A stretch of DNA of 64,000 nucleotides from Phlebopus portentosus (lineage: Eukaryota > Basidiomycota > Agaricomycetes > Boletales > Boletinellaceae), in assembly GCA_037892935.1 (NCBI GenBank), contig JAYXKI010000011.1, forward strand, positions 868,001-932,000, written 5' to 3'. Shown piece after piece: positions 47,313-59,300 of the stretch; within the stretch, counting starts at the first letter, position 1; each line of letters starts with the position of its first letter. The notes under the pieces are model-generated. The model saw nothing but the letters and a program-made list of their open reading frames with translations, had not been told where the DNA came from and made no database searches. Position numbers and translations under genes: made by a program.

Positions 47313-47770
47313 TGGCTCGCAAGCGCAAGGACTACTGCTCGATTGATTGATCTTGTTGTTCAAAGGACCATTTTTTGCTATGTATTGTAACCAAGATCGC
47401 CAAAATCAAAGAAATCATTTCATCGCTGGAAGCCTTCTGGATGGAATCAGGAGTCCAACGTCCGCCTGCACTTTCAACCTTTCTTCGGGCTCTGAGTCCA
47501 AAATGAAGACTGAATACTGAATCTAGTACTGTGTCTTCATCCAGAACCCCGATTTCCGCCACAAAAGTTATCACGGATAACGAGCGCTTGTCGCAAATCT
47601 AGGTACGTCGGCATGAGAAGTAGCGGATGACCTTAGACATTATATGTAGCTACTTACATATTTCCAAAAAGCCGCCGGATAGTCTTTAGCAAGCAACATG
47701 CCACCAATCTGTGGCCAAGTGCACGCGAGATAAAATAGGTGCACGTTCAGGCAAGCACATCCGTGTGGCT

Positions 47771-48061
47771 CTAGTTGTTTTGCTTAGATTGACTAAGTTG
47801 TCTCTGCATTGAGGAATGTCCATCGTCTGGTGTACTGCGGGTCTCGATCCATTGGCGGACATCGAAAGTACCAGACCAATTTGATCTGAAGAGATCCCGG
47901 CATGTAGATGAATTTTTTTGCCGCGGAGGGCACCAGTGTTGGTTCTCTTCCTTTCCAGTCTCCCACCTCGAGGCGACTAGAAGCTTCCTCTGGCACCCGG
48001 CACAATGGTCTTGAATGAGCTTTGGAAGAAATTCAGACGCCTGGACGTGTAATGCCATCAT
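47771..48061 (-). CDS. Possible small gene divergent from the zinc-cluster gene
   Basis: An open frame from ATG 48061 (MMALHVQASEFLPKLIQDHC, then AGCQRKLLVASRWETGKEEN) has a counterpart in unit 2 at 51657-51893 (MTTFERLSALQLLPKLIKSI). The two agree at the start (LPKLI) and then drift out of frame with each other. A second minus-strand open frame at 47332-47574 likewise has a decayed partner at about 51050-51270. These may be exons of one old gene that was duplicated with the zinc-cluster gene, now decaying. I recognise no family. Confidence 0.3.
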   Translation of the reverse strand: MMALHVQASEFLPKLIQDHCAGCQRKLLVASRWETGKEENQHWCPPRQKNSSTCRDLFRSNWSGTFDVRQWIETRSTPDDGHSSMQRQLSQSKQNN

Positions 48062-48491
48062 TCCATCATCATGACGAAGAGGCAGAGCTCAAAGCTCGGA
48101 TACTGATAAACTCTTGAGACGCAAACACAAACCGGCGCATTTTGGATGTGAGTACCACATATGCTGGTAAGGGGGAAGCCAGTCTCAGAGGATCATTCCA
48201 TTATTTTTGGTCCATCGACATGAATTTGAAAGTCCAAGAAGTCCACCGGAACAATAAAAAGATTTACTGGACTGATCGACCTATGACGGTAAGTATAGCA
48301 TACGAGGCGACGCAGCTTTGTTCTGACGGGGATTTGAGTTTGACGGATTCAAGTATTACGTGGGTATTGTATTCTCGCTCGGCTTGCTGTGCACGTCATT
48401 GACACGATTGAATGCAAGAACTTACTCGAGCTACAGTTGGCCCCACTACCTGCTGGTGAAGAAATCCTCCCATCTTGCTTTAAAAATATCG

Positions 48492-48498
48492 TATATAG
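48492..48498 (+). promoter_or_regulatory. TATA-like box of zinc-cluster gene 1
   Basis: TATATAG lies about 130 bases before the ATG. It aligns with TATATAA in the second unit, and both are followed by a GATATC..TTCGCA block and then an ACACAGTCA block. Confidence 0.5.
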
Positions 48499-48548
48499 GA
48501 TATCTTTCGCATAGGATACACAGTCATGGTTTCCCCGACTTGCCTCTT

Positions 48549-48574
48549 CCCCCCCCCCCCCCCCACACACACAC
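48549..48574. repeat. Poly-C tract followed by (AC)n
   Basis: Sixteen C bases run into AC dinucleotides between the TATA-like box and the ATG of zinc-cluster gene 1. The second unit has no such tract, so it arose after the duplication. Its length is likely to vary between isolates. Confidence 0.9.
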
Positions 48575-48626
48575 ATTGGACACCTCTTCTGTATTGGGAG
48601 ATTAGTAATTTCCGAGGCGATCGACG

Positions 48627-50728
48627 ATGCAAACCCCGCCTGACCAGAGAGACCCGAAGCCGCTCTTCGGCATGCCATATCCGAAGCGGGCAATCAAGGC
48701 GTGTTGCAACTGCAGGTCAGTCAACCTCCTTTGATTTCCTATCCATCAGGACGAATGTATTTATCTTTCTCCCGTCCTCCCCGTAATCCTTTTCTGCAAG
48801 GCGAAACAAGACCAAATGTGACGGCGAACGGCCTTGCAACGGTATGTGTGGCGTGATTTAAACGTTGCGCTGCAGCAATTCTAATCTAATGATCACAACG
48901 TTGGTGTGGGGTGCACAGCTTGTCGGAAAAAAGGTATACCGGACGAAAAATGCGTTGACGGATGTCCCCCTTGCCGTCGCCTCCGTGTACAGTGCGACGG
49001 TGGAATACCATGCGCCCAATGTCTAGAGTCTGGGATGGACTGCTACGATGAGGCCGCCTCGCCAAACATCAACTCGAATGGCCCTACGAACAAGTCAACT
49101 AAACCCCCGGTTCGCTTAGTTCCAGAAGGAAGGGCAAAACTAGCGTGCCTAGCGTGCAGAAGGTATGCTGTTGCTTAGGACCTGCGTTGCTCCATCAGAA
49201 GTTATTGACCCAGATAACATTCAGAGATAACAAGAAATGCGATGACAACCGCCCATGCACACGCTGTATCCTTAGGTCGGAGGAATGTATCCACGTCGAA
49301 CGTAGCCCAAGGACCATCAAATACCGATGTGTCAATTGTCGGAAGGACCACAAAAAGGTGCGAGTACAACTCTTCTTCAAAGCACCATTCTCATTGTATC
49401 AACATCGGCCTGGCTTGAATAATAAGTGCGAGGATAATAGGCCCTGCCAAAATTGTGTAGAGATGAACATAGAATGCGTGGATGTCCCACGAAAGGCAGC
49501 AGGAGCCACACGAGTAAGGATTGCATGCATCAATTGCAGGTGAGACAAGAATAAGAAATAGTGGATCATTAAAGTTTGTAATGGCCTCCTGACATTCATC
49601 TTGAAAGGAGAAACAAGGTCCAATGCAATCAAGAATGGCCGTGCCGTTTCTGCGTGCGGCGCGGGCTGGAGTGCACTGTCCCGCCTACTTCATGCGAAGC
49701 GGCCAGCCTAGAGCATGGTGCAGGCAGCCCCACCTGTTCGAATCTATCCGGGCGCGACATCGAGGTATTGGATGGTACTAGCATCGGGACAGCTGAAGAA
49801 AGTCAGACCGAGAACACGGGTGAATCTGATTAAATTTCTGCCTTCATTATTCATCACACTGATAATGAAAAGGAATGCCTCCGCTCCTTTCTCTCAATCT
49901 TCCGGACTATGACGGACCCGGTGCTTCACAGGATTCCGCAGTGGCTGATACTCATTCTCAACTACAAGGACCGTCTGATCCCAGTGACATTCAAACAAAT
50001 GCCGATTTGATTACGAGTACTAATGACATGCAAAATCATTCTTACGGATTTGCAGACTCATTGCATCTCTCCGATCAACTCTCATTCCAGGGAACACACC
50101 TCCAGTTTCCTCATCTCTCGGGCAAGGAAACTACGCAAGACATATATACTACTACGGAACTCTGCATATTGGGTAGTCGGAATAAGTATGGGCCGCGAAG
50201 CATCCATCGTCGGGATAATCATCAGCCAGGAAGTGTAGGGATGGACGCGCCCATATATCCAGAATTTTCTTTTATTCCCCAAAATTTTCCTTCTCAGACT
50301 TCTACCTGTGCTGAGCTCACTGGCATCAGCCCCGGATTCGGGTCCGGCACATTTGACGCACCAGCTGCTATTAGTGGTCCATCACAATGGCACGATCCCG
50401 TTCCGGTGCCGATGCCCGTGTCAATGACAATTGAAATTCCTCAGCCTGGTATTTCTACAGTAAGTTCTTGCTCGCTCACTGCAAATTCTATTGCTGATAA
50501 GGACATTGTCTCCTCTACTATACCCTATAGCAAAATGTAGAAAGTACTGTGACAACAGGTCAAGTGCAGGTTCATCCTCAGCTCCAACACAGTGCAGAAT
50601 ACCTGACCTCCGAATCTAAATCAACTCATGTTGATGTTGACGAGCAGAGACGTCGGAATGAAAATGAGCACATCAAGCCATCCAGTGCGAAGACTCGATC
50701 CAGGTATGAAACTCGAAAAGCCGCGTAA
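48627..50728 (+). CDS. Protein with five tandem Zn2Cys6-type zinc clusters, paralog 1
   Basis: Fungal Zn2Cys6 (Gal4-type) clusters bind DNA through two zinc ions held by six Cys, normally once per protein. ATG 48627 opens MQTPPDQRDPKPL. Cluster 1 reads CCNCRRNKTKCDGERPCNAC ending in a late Cys (last loop of nine residues). Cluster 2 reads CPPCRRLRVQCDGGIPCAQC..C. Cluster 3 reads CLACRRDNKKCDDNRPCTRC..C. Cluster 4 reads CVNCRKDHKKCEDNRPCQNC..C. Cluster 5 reads CINCRRNKVQCNQEWPCRFC..C. Clusters 2-5 have spacing CX2CX6CX5CX2CX6C. Short linkers of about 5-45 residues separate them. The C-terminal half is Ser/Pro/Gln-rich with no visible fungal_trans domain and ends EQRRRNENEH..RSRYETRKAA at 50728. 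About seven introns occur; three cut clusters 1, 3 and 5 just after the second Cys. A nuclear DNA-binding role is an inference from the motifs. Confidence 0.82.
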
Positions 50729-52404
50729 GGGGGGCCGACTGGCATCTCACTGATCTGCAGGTGAGTAAGTTCGTTTTCCATACTTTATGTGCAGCTTTAC
50801 AGAGCTTCTTCTGTAGTGTTATTTACTGTAGTTCTCGATTATGAGAAGAAGCGATCTGAAAATGGCGAGGATTTGGCTGAAAACGGAATGTACAGTATTT
50901 GTAAGCCATCGATAAATTCTGTCATGAAAGGCACACAGAACGTTGCCGAAACTTTCAATGGTTCATCGCAGGTCTGTATCTGTGATATGCGGACTCGCTC
51001 TTCTTATCCTCATTCGGGATCAGGAACTGGACTTTGGATCGCAAGCACAAGGACTACTGCTCGATCGACTGGAGCCTGATCTCCCGAAGCGTCATCTTCT
51101 GCCTTGGATCTCTATGATTCTCAACACTGAAGAAAGTAATTCTTCACTAGATGGTCCTCTGAATGCTGCCAGAAGTCCAATGCTTTTTTGTATTCTCGAC
51201 TTATCTTTTGGTCCTGGTTCCAAGACGACGACTGACTTACTGAATTGAGCACTTCATCCTCGACCAGGACCTCCATGTCCTTTGTGTGGACAAGTTACTG
51301 TAAACAGCTAACCCTTGTGCATTTGCAAGTATGTTGACTCACCAATTTCCTTTGTAAGTGCTGTATTTCATTTTCGCTTGGATTTGCTTTTTATTTTCCT
51401 GCTCTTGCAATTTACGAGATGCTTCATTTTTCCTATCGTGCGAGCAAGCATGTCTCCTCTCCATCTTTGCAACGGCGCGGAACAAAGCGCTCTTTATTGT
51501 GATCGGAATCACTGAAGGGACAATATCACCTAGCTAGATCTCAAACCAATCAAATTCGTTTACCAAACGGGACAACCAAAATAAAAATTAAATCAATTGC
51601 ATGTTCAGCGTGCGGAAGGTCGGTACATCTGCGGCTATTGAGGGATGTTCCCCACATTAGTGAGCGGGGAACGTGGTCCCCTGATCGTCATCGAAGGGGC
51701 TGGAGTAACTTTGATCTGAAGAGATAGCGGCATGTCGATACGCTTTTCGCCATAGAGAAAGCCAGAAGATCTTCTCTACTGCTCCGAGTCTCCCACCTTC
51801 AAAATGACTAGAAGCTGACCCTGGCACCAGCACAATGGACTTGATGAGCTTTGGGAGAAGTTGAAGGGCGCTTAGACGTTCGAATGTCGTCATTGCATCA
51901 TCACAGCAATGAAAGAAGAGAGCGCTCGAATGATGGTGGTTTGACTTCTTGATAGCAAAGACCGACGCATGCGACTGCGATGAATAATGTGAAGTCCCAG
52001 TGTATCACTGATTGAATTTGAAAATATTCGAGCTTCAAGCAATCTTATCTCGGAATGAGAAATGTAAATTTCCTGAAACTGTCTCGTCCAGATTCACTAA
52101 ATAAGAGGGAATTTGAGTTTCACTCATTCCAAGCATTACGTGAGTAACCGTTCGGCTTGTTATGCGCAACGTCATTGACACGACTGAAAGGACTAGATTG
52201 AGCTGGATGGATGTTGGCTCCACTCCCTGATGCTAAAGAAATCCACCGTCTTGCGATGAGTTGTATATAAGATATCCCTTCGCAAGGGTTACACAGTCAG
52301 AATTCCAGCAGACACAGACACGTCCCCCTTTCAGCAGAGCAGAGCAAAACAACTACTACGTAATACTCCCAGTTGTCGGTGATACCCGACCGAGGCGATC
52401 AACG
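50729..52404. other. Interval between the zinc-cluster paralogs
   Basis: It holds the 3' flank of paralog 1 and the 5' part of duplication unit 2, including decayed counterparts of the minus-strand frames at 47.3-48.1 kb (about 51050-51270 and 51657-51893). No intact gene was recognised. Confidence 0.5.
52264..52270 (+). promoter_or_regulatory. TATA-like box of zinc-cluster gene 2
   Basis: TATATAA lies about 140 bases before the ATG of paralog 2, in line with the box of paralog 1, and is preserved while nearby bases have changed. Confidence 0.5.
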
Positions 52405-54410
52405 ATGTTTACTGAACAGGGAAACCCGAAGCCGACTTCCGACAGATCATTTCCGAAGCGGGCGATCAGAGCCTGTTGCAACTGCAGGTTGGTTTGTCAT
52501 CCTCCTGTCAAATTTTATTTTACACAAACTTTATAATAATCCTTGATTCTGCAAGACGAAGCAAGACCAAATGCGATGGCGAACGGCCTTGCAATGGTAT
52601 GTACAGCGTGATTCCGATGGGCATTCTCGGCTCAACGTTGGTGCGGGCGCACAGCTTGTCAGAGAAGAGCTATACCGCTCGAAAAATGCGTCGATGGATG
52701 TCCGTCTTGCCGTCGCCTCCGTGTGCAGTGTGACGGTGGAATACCATGTGCCCAATGTGTAAAATCCGGAATCGACTGCTACGACGAGGCTACCTCGCCG
52801 AATGCCAACTCGAATAGATCCGCGAACAGGTTAACCAAAAAAAACTTTACACGTACAGTACCAGAAGAAAGGGTAAAACTCGCATGCCTGGCATGTAGAA
52901 GGTATGTTGTTGCTTTAATTCCTGCGTTGTTCGAACAATAGCGACTGACTCAAATGTATACATGTAGAGATAACAAGAAATGCGATGACAACCGCCCATG
53001 CACACGTTGTATCCTTAGGTCGGAGGAATGCATCCACGTCGATCGTAGCCCAAGGACCATCAAACACCGATGTGTAAATTGTCGGAAGGACCACAAAAAG
53101 GTGCGAGACACGACTCTTCTTTAAAACTCCATACTCATTGTATCAACATTCCAACATTACTTTGCCTTGAACTATAAGTGCGAGGATAATAGACCCTGCC
53201 AAAATTGTGTAGAGATGAACATAGAATGCGTGGACGTCCCACGAAAGACAGCAGGAGCCACACGAGTAAGGATTGCATGTATCAATTGCAGGTGAGGCCA
53301 GAATAACAAACAACGAATCATTTGTAATGGCTTCCTGACATCCATCTCGAAAGGCGAAACAAGGTCCAATGCGATCGAGAATGGCCGTGCCAGTCCTGCA
53401 TGAGGCGCGGGCTGGAGTGCACTGTCCCACCTTGTTCATGCGGAGTGCCCAGCCAAGAACATAGTGCGGGCAGTTTCACTTGTTCGCACCTATCCGGACG
53501 CAAGAGTGAGGCATCGGATGGCACCAGCATCGGTACAGCTGAAGAGAGCAAGATTGAGAACTCTGGTGAGTCCAGACGCTTCTCCCTTGTTCGTCACACT
53601 GATATTGCAAAGAAGTGTCTCAATTTCTTTCCTTCGATACTCTGGGCTGTGACGAGCTCGATGCTTTGCAAGGTCCCGCTGCCACTGACGCTCATTTTCG
53701 ACTACAAGGGCTATCTGATCTCCGCGATATCCAAATGGGTGGAAATATAATTACAGATCCGAACTACGCACAAAGTCTCTCTTCCGAGAATTCAGCATTC
53801 CCGAATCCATTTGAAGTCGATACGCAGCTCTGTGGTCATCGCTCGCAGCACGGAATATTCCCACAATTGTCCCGTCACGCAGGTAAGGATACTGTACAGG
53901 ATGGAAGTACTGGGATGGAACTTGATATAGCGGATGATCGGTACAAGCATGAGCCGCGAAGCGTAGGTGGACTCCGATCGAGAAGCACAGAGATGGAAAC
54001 GTCCATTCATTCAGAATATTCATCCATTCTCATGAGTCTACCTTCCCATTATCAGCAGTTCTCTCCTACTACCGAGTTGGGTGCGTCGACTTCGGAGTTG
54101 GGCCTAGCGATATCCGACGCACCAGCTACTATAGGTGGTCCGTCACAATTGCATGGTCCTGCTCCGATGCCAATGGACCTTTCAATGCCGGTATTTGTTC
54201 CGGATACTCCGTCTTGTCTCTTACACGTATGTTTTCGCCTCACTGTGTCAGCGGTGATGATACCGATGACTGTATTATACCGGACAGCAAAACGCAAGCC
54301 ACAACACTAGCACAGGCGGATTGGCAGATCACCCTCTGCTCAGAATCAGTGCAGATTACCTGACCTCCGAACTCAGACCAGCTCAACCCTTCCTCGAATC
54401 TCGCGGTTGA
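52405..54410 (+). CDS. Protein with five tandem Zn2Cys6-type zinc clusters, paralog 2
   Basis: ATG 52405 opens MFTEQGNPKPTSDRSFPKRA. All five clusters are present with every Cys kept: CCNCRRSKTKCDGERPC, CPSCRRLRVQCDGGIPC, CLACRRDNKKCDDNRPC, CVNCRKDHKKCEDNRPC and CINCRRNKVQCDREWPC. Intron positions match those of paralog 1. Differences concentrate in linkers (TKKNFTRTVPEE against TKPPVRLVPEG) and in the C-terminal half (DTLGCDELDALQ, QLHGPAPMPMDLSM), which is again Ser/Pro-rich. The final exon reads QNASHNTSTGG, then ISADYLTSELRPAQP, and stops at 54410; it is shorter than in paralog 1 and lacks the basic RRRNENEH tail. The second-last residue of the core first zinc ring is basic, as usual for DNA contact. 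The gene appears intact. Confidence 0.82.
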
Positions 54411-54849
54411 CTATGTTCGTTGTGAATTACGGGTTCCCCCGTCCTCCTCAAAACACTTTGGTGATCTCACTTATTTTCTCCGTGCGCGTTAGAGTGCTGG
54501 ATTTATCCACCGATTCATCCAAAAAATGATGCACCGATGTTATCTGTTCTTGATGTATATAAAATCATGACCACTAGTAGAAAATGTTTCTTTACATTCC
54601 AGTTCGATATGTCGCATCCATATGCGCATGCATAATCATCATGTGATCGTGTGTCTCACGCTGTTGTATTTATTTAAATTATTGTTTTCTCTTTCTTACC
54701 CTACCAATTACTACTTACTAGTAAACGCTTCTATGTTTGAATCCAGAAACACGCTTGATCTGTCTTGTCTTCCATGAACATAGGATAGAACACAGTCCAG
54801 GAAATTCCCAGACGCTGGAACATAATATTTCCCCAAGTACGAAACAAGA
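54411..54849. other. Intergenic DNA before GPN2
   Basis: AT-rich non-coding stretch (for example TGTTGTATTTATTTAAATTA at about 54661) that includes the GPN2 promoter. No gene is seen. Confidence 0.5.
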
Positions 54850-56146
54850 ATGCCTTTCGGTGAAATCATTATCGGTCCTCCAGGGAGCGGCAAGTCGACT
54901 TATGCACACGGGAAGCATCAGCTTTTCACTGCATTAAACCGACCCATCTCCATCGTAAACCTCGACCCAGCGAACGACAATATACCGTATCCGTGTGCGC
55001 TGGATATCTCATCACTAATTACCTTGGAGGATGCGATGACGGAGCACGGATTAGGCCCGAACGGCGCCATGCTCTATTGCATGGAGTACCTTGAGGCGAA
55101 CTTTGACTGGCTTGAGGAAGGTCTCCAGGCGCTTGGGAAGGACGCATATGTCTTGTTCGACCTGCCTGGGCAGGTAGAGCTGAGCACGAATCATGAGAGT
55201 CTGAAGCGCATAGTGCGGAAGCTTACGAAGATTGGGTTTCGCGTACGTCTACTTCTTCCTTTTTGAATCAACGAGGCCATCCTAAGTGCTCACATCTAGT
55301 TAGCCTGCGTACACCTGTGCGATGCGCATTACGTGACAGATGCATCGAAATACGTCTCCGTACTCCTCCTGTCCCTTCGGACGATGCTCCACCTCGAACT
55401 TCCGCATGTAAATGTCCTCTCGAAAATGGACTTGCTAACTCAGTATGGTGAACTCGGTACGTTTTCTAGAATGTGCACTCTGTTGAATCTCAACCCTAAC
55501 TCGGTGTTCGTGTAGACTTCAATTTGGACTTCTATACTGAAGTCCAGGACCTTTCCCACTTAGAAAACCTCCTGACTTCCACGTCGCCCCGATTCGCTGC
55601 GTTGAATATGGCCATCTGCTCTCTGATCGAAGACTTCTCCCTTGTCGGATTTGAGACACTCGCAGTAGAAGTTCGTGTGGTATAGTATCCTCTTTACGAT
55701 TTATTGAAACAAATTACCGTTCACAATAGGATAAACACTCGATGTTGCACCTCACAAACGTCATCGATCGTGCAACGGGCTACGTCTACGTACCACCCAC
55801 AAATCACGCTCCTGAAGGTGCAGTTACTCCTGGACCCGATCAATCCTCTCGCTCCCATCGTCCGAACGTACAAGCGCTCTTCTCCACAGCCGTTGGGCCC
55901 TTGAAAGGCCTACGGAGTGATGTGCGAGACGTACAGGAACGCTGGATTGATGCACGGGAAGAATGGGATGCATTCGAACGCAGAGAGTGGCGTCGTGAAG
56001 GTGAGATGGTACGGGATGCGAAGGCCAGGGAGGAAGCTGCGAGGAAAGAGGCTGAGCAGAAGGCAAAGCCGGGTTCTTCGGATCAAAAGAGTAACTCTAC
56101 AACGGATGAAGGTGGGACGGTGAAGAGCAGAATTCGAATCAGGTAG
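54850..56146 (+). CDS. GPN2: GPN-loop GTPase 2
   Basis: GPN-loop GTPases help assemble and import RNA polymerase II (and III) into the nucleus. ATG 54850 gives [19 protein letters not shown], with the P-loop GPPGSGKST at residues 9-17. [13 protein letters not shown] follows, then the diagnostic GPN loop in [20 protein letters not shown], the switch [18 protein letters not shown], and exon 2 with [19 protein letters not shown]. The base-recognition motif lies in [15 protein letters not shown]. Later exons give [20 protein letters not shown] and [12 protein letters not shown], and a Glu/Arg/Lys-rich tail ends at 56146. DPANDN and the HLCDAHY block fit GPN2 better than GPN1 or GPN3. Four introns are inferred (first 55243-55299). 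The length of about 360-390 residues fits a GPN2 with an extended tail. It converges on CFT1. Confidence 0.92.
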
Positions 56147-56361
56147 CTTATGCTGCTGTTGCTGTACGGTATTTGTAATTTTTATCATATTTGCCTTTTG
56201 TGCCTTCCAAACATGATGTCTAGGAACAGTAGTAAATTTGGATGACCAGTGAACTAAACTGGGACTACAGATCAAGATACAATATGAAAAACTGTGATGG
56301 GTAACCGAAGCAAATCGTTATGGAAAGCAGCAATATGTGCTACAACTACAAACAGGCGTCT

Positions 56362-59300
56362 CTACCACGGTCCGCTCAATCCTAGTCGGTCCCGCATCAC
56401 GGTGATCCTATCCGTTCCAAGAGGACGCGTCAATTCGTCCTGCCGCTGTATAGGCAATTGCGCGAATGATGCGAGAAGATTGCCATCTAGTATGCCTTTC
56501 GTCAAAGGTCTCGCAACGCTGTCATTATGCACGGTCCTGTAGGAATACAATGGATATTGTTCAGATTTTGGAATGGCTCCGAGGTAAAGAGCAAGAATCA
56601 TACCTAAATGCTCGCGGGTTGAGACCGGCAACATGCTGCATGTTCCGCGTGAGTTGACCTTGGAGAAGTTGGAGCCGTTTCGCCGAATCGTCCGAATTGA
56701 TAGGCGTCAGAGCATACATCGAACCGTCCACCATTCCTGCAAAGGATAGTAAAATTAGTCACAGGCTTTCGAGAGTGAAGAGAAGCAAGAGTATCATAGA
56801 AGTGCGCACCGTAGATTAACCGTGCCTGTGGGACGAGACCATCGTCTTCCCGGGACCGACGTGCAACCAAGACAGTTGTATGACTCTCGATCTGAGCATG
56901 AAACTCTGTGCGCCGGAGTAGATATTGCCCTCCATGCGACTCTGGATCTGTGAAATGAACGCAAACCCAAGTTTAAGTTGGTAGTTTAGCGAAAGGTAGT
57001 TTTCATACCTTCAGGATCGAATTCTAAAAGACGGATCACGCCTTCCTCATCGCTAGCTGCAATATAGAAGTCTCCGTCCGACACGAAAAGGAAGTCAGCG
57101 GTCATCATGCCCAGTCGTTGGATTTCTTTAGCGACTATGACAAGCTTGAACGGGTCCTCCTATCGGAAGCGTACGTTTCAACTGATCAGCATGTTGCTGC
57201 CTCGAAGCTCGATCAAAGGGGACTCTACCTGAAAAGCAACAAACCATACACTCTTCACCGCATCTCCAATGAGAAGAAGGTTCTTGATTGTTCGCAAGGA
57301 CGTGACGTATACTCCGACGTCCAGAAAGGCGACACCAACGAGGCGCTCATCTAGATCTAGCGCTCGAACGAATATCTACCAAGCAATAACTTAATAAGCA
57401 GTATGTTCGACTTGATTCGTGTTGGTCTCACCTTCTGTCCCATCGAAGAAACGAGATATCCATTCATTCCGCACAATGCTGTAACGGGCCCTTTCGCCTC
57501 GTCTTTGCATAAGAGGCGAAACTTGAACTGTCGTGCCAGTCCCTTTTCTGGGTCTGGGACGATCTCAACAATTTCAAATACATATGTCTGCGCATTGAAA
57601 TAGTTTCAGGTGAAAATTTTCAGGTAAAGAAAACGTTCACGAACCACGCCCTTGACAGCCAAATCCTCCCCCCGGTTGATTGTTGTTCCTACGACAATGA
57701 ACTCTTTCATACCACTTTCTGTGCTCTGTGTTTCCAATTGCACGCATTCCAGAGCAGTGATGAATTCATTCGGAAGAAACTCGTATCTGGGAGTTATATC
57801 TTAGTTAGATATAAGGGTAGGTATTGGCAAATAAAGCTCACCCATCCATGACGCAAGAGAAGTCCGAAGCGAAGAGCTCTAAGGTCGACATCACATTATC
57901 AGGGTAATTGATATCAGGAGCTATATGGAAATGAATCATCACATCATATAACATTCTTATCTATGTAGTGAAGCAAAACCAGCGCACCATCAGGTTCCCA
58001 CATTTTGTTGCCATCTTCATCGAAGATTGTGAATTGATTGGGTAGTAACGAGGATGCGACCATCAGTCCCGATGCCGGATCGAAACATATTTTGTTGTAT
58101 GTGCGACCTATCGTGATCGTCCTCGAAGGCATGTCAGTACCCACGTTGACGTTGGGAAGCCATTCTAACAAGCAAGGTCCCTATTAAGCGGAGGGTTAGA
58201 ACCGATCAAATCCGTCAAAATACTCGAGAACTACTTCATCGGTGTGCATCAAGAAATCGCTCTTGGAATCCCAGATTGAACATGGGGTGAAGGAGTTAAC
58301 TATTTGGAATCCACATGAATGGGTTCTTAGCCCCTCTTTGTCCGTAGATACGATCCAACATGGTTCATCTCCCGTCACAAAGACGCCAGAAAGGCAAACC
58401 TCGGATTTGGTGAAGTCGAGAATGGAATGAGATTCCGAAGTGCTCGTCTCTGTTCTGCTATGATTGAAGACTTTTCCGCAGGCTCATTCTGACGAGGCTC
58501 AAAGAGCCGAGTAGCCATTTTGACGAATTTAAGCTTAAGGGAAGCATTCCGTGAAGATGGTGCTGGAAATTCTGTCTTCTCTACAGGCACCGCTTGGAAT
58601 ATTGCCATTTGCCCACATCGCAGCATTACCTATGTAATTCATAATCAGAACCCGTTGTCTAATATGTGGCACAGATACTCACGATGAGGTGAGGACTAGG
58701 AGACGATTCACCTATCTGAGCAACCTGCAGAAGGTCTACATCGGTATCCTGGGGCTTCCGAGGTGGATCCTCAGGTAAAGAAAGAGCGGGAGGCTCAAAG
58801 GAATCGGATAGTACGGAAGGCAAATCTTTTATAATCGATGTGGAAAACACAAGGCTCAGCTTCGGCAAGGTCCAAATCTGGCAGAAACTTAACACTTGAC
58901 ATCAAACAAGAGTAAATACAGAAGCGCATACCTCAACAACACCCTGCGGTCGGCACAGAATGAGCCATTGGGTTCCACGTTGGGCATCTACTGCGAATTC
59001 AAGTGATGCTGTCGAGTTCTTCTGTTTGGTATCTCCCGAAGCAGAGGACGGTGGGGACGGATTAGCATCGAGCTCGAAGAGGCCGCTGCGATCGGTGAAA
59101 AAGCAGCCTGCTGAATATCGAGATACCTGGAAGGCACATTAACGGACTTCGTGTCAAAGCAGGAGATTATCTATTACCTTTTCTCCCATAGGGGTCATAT
59201 CTTTTCTGCGTATCCTTCCACGTTCGGCATCACCGACAAATAAACCGAGAGATTCATCCTCTCGAATAATAAGATTGAAGGGATCCGAGATAAAGCAATA

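Larger units (their letters stand above)
47313..54410. repeat. Tandem duplication (about 3.8 kb) carrying the five-zinc-cluster genes
   Basis: Unit 1 runs from about 47313 to 51030 and unit 2 from about 51035 to 54410. Matches include GCAAGGACTACTGCTCGAT at the left ends (47327 and about 51047), the TTTGATCTGAAGAGAT block (47879 and 51710), the GTCATTGACACGA..GA block (48398 and 52168) and whole gene bodies. Introns are shared. Exons of the zinc clusters are nearly unchanged while flanks and C-terminal exons have drifted, which suggests selection on the clusters. Confidence 0.85.
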
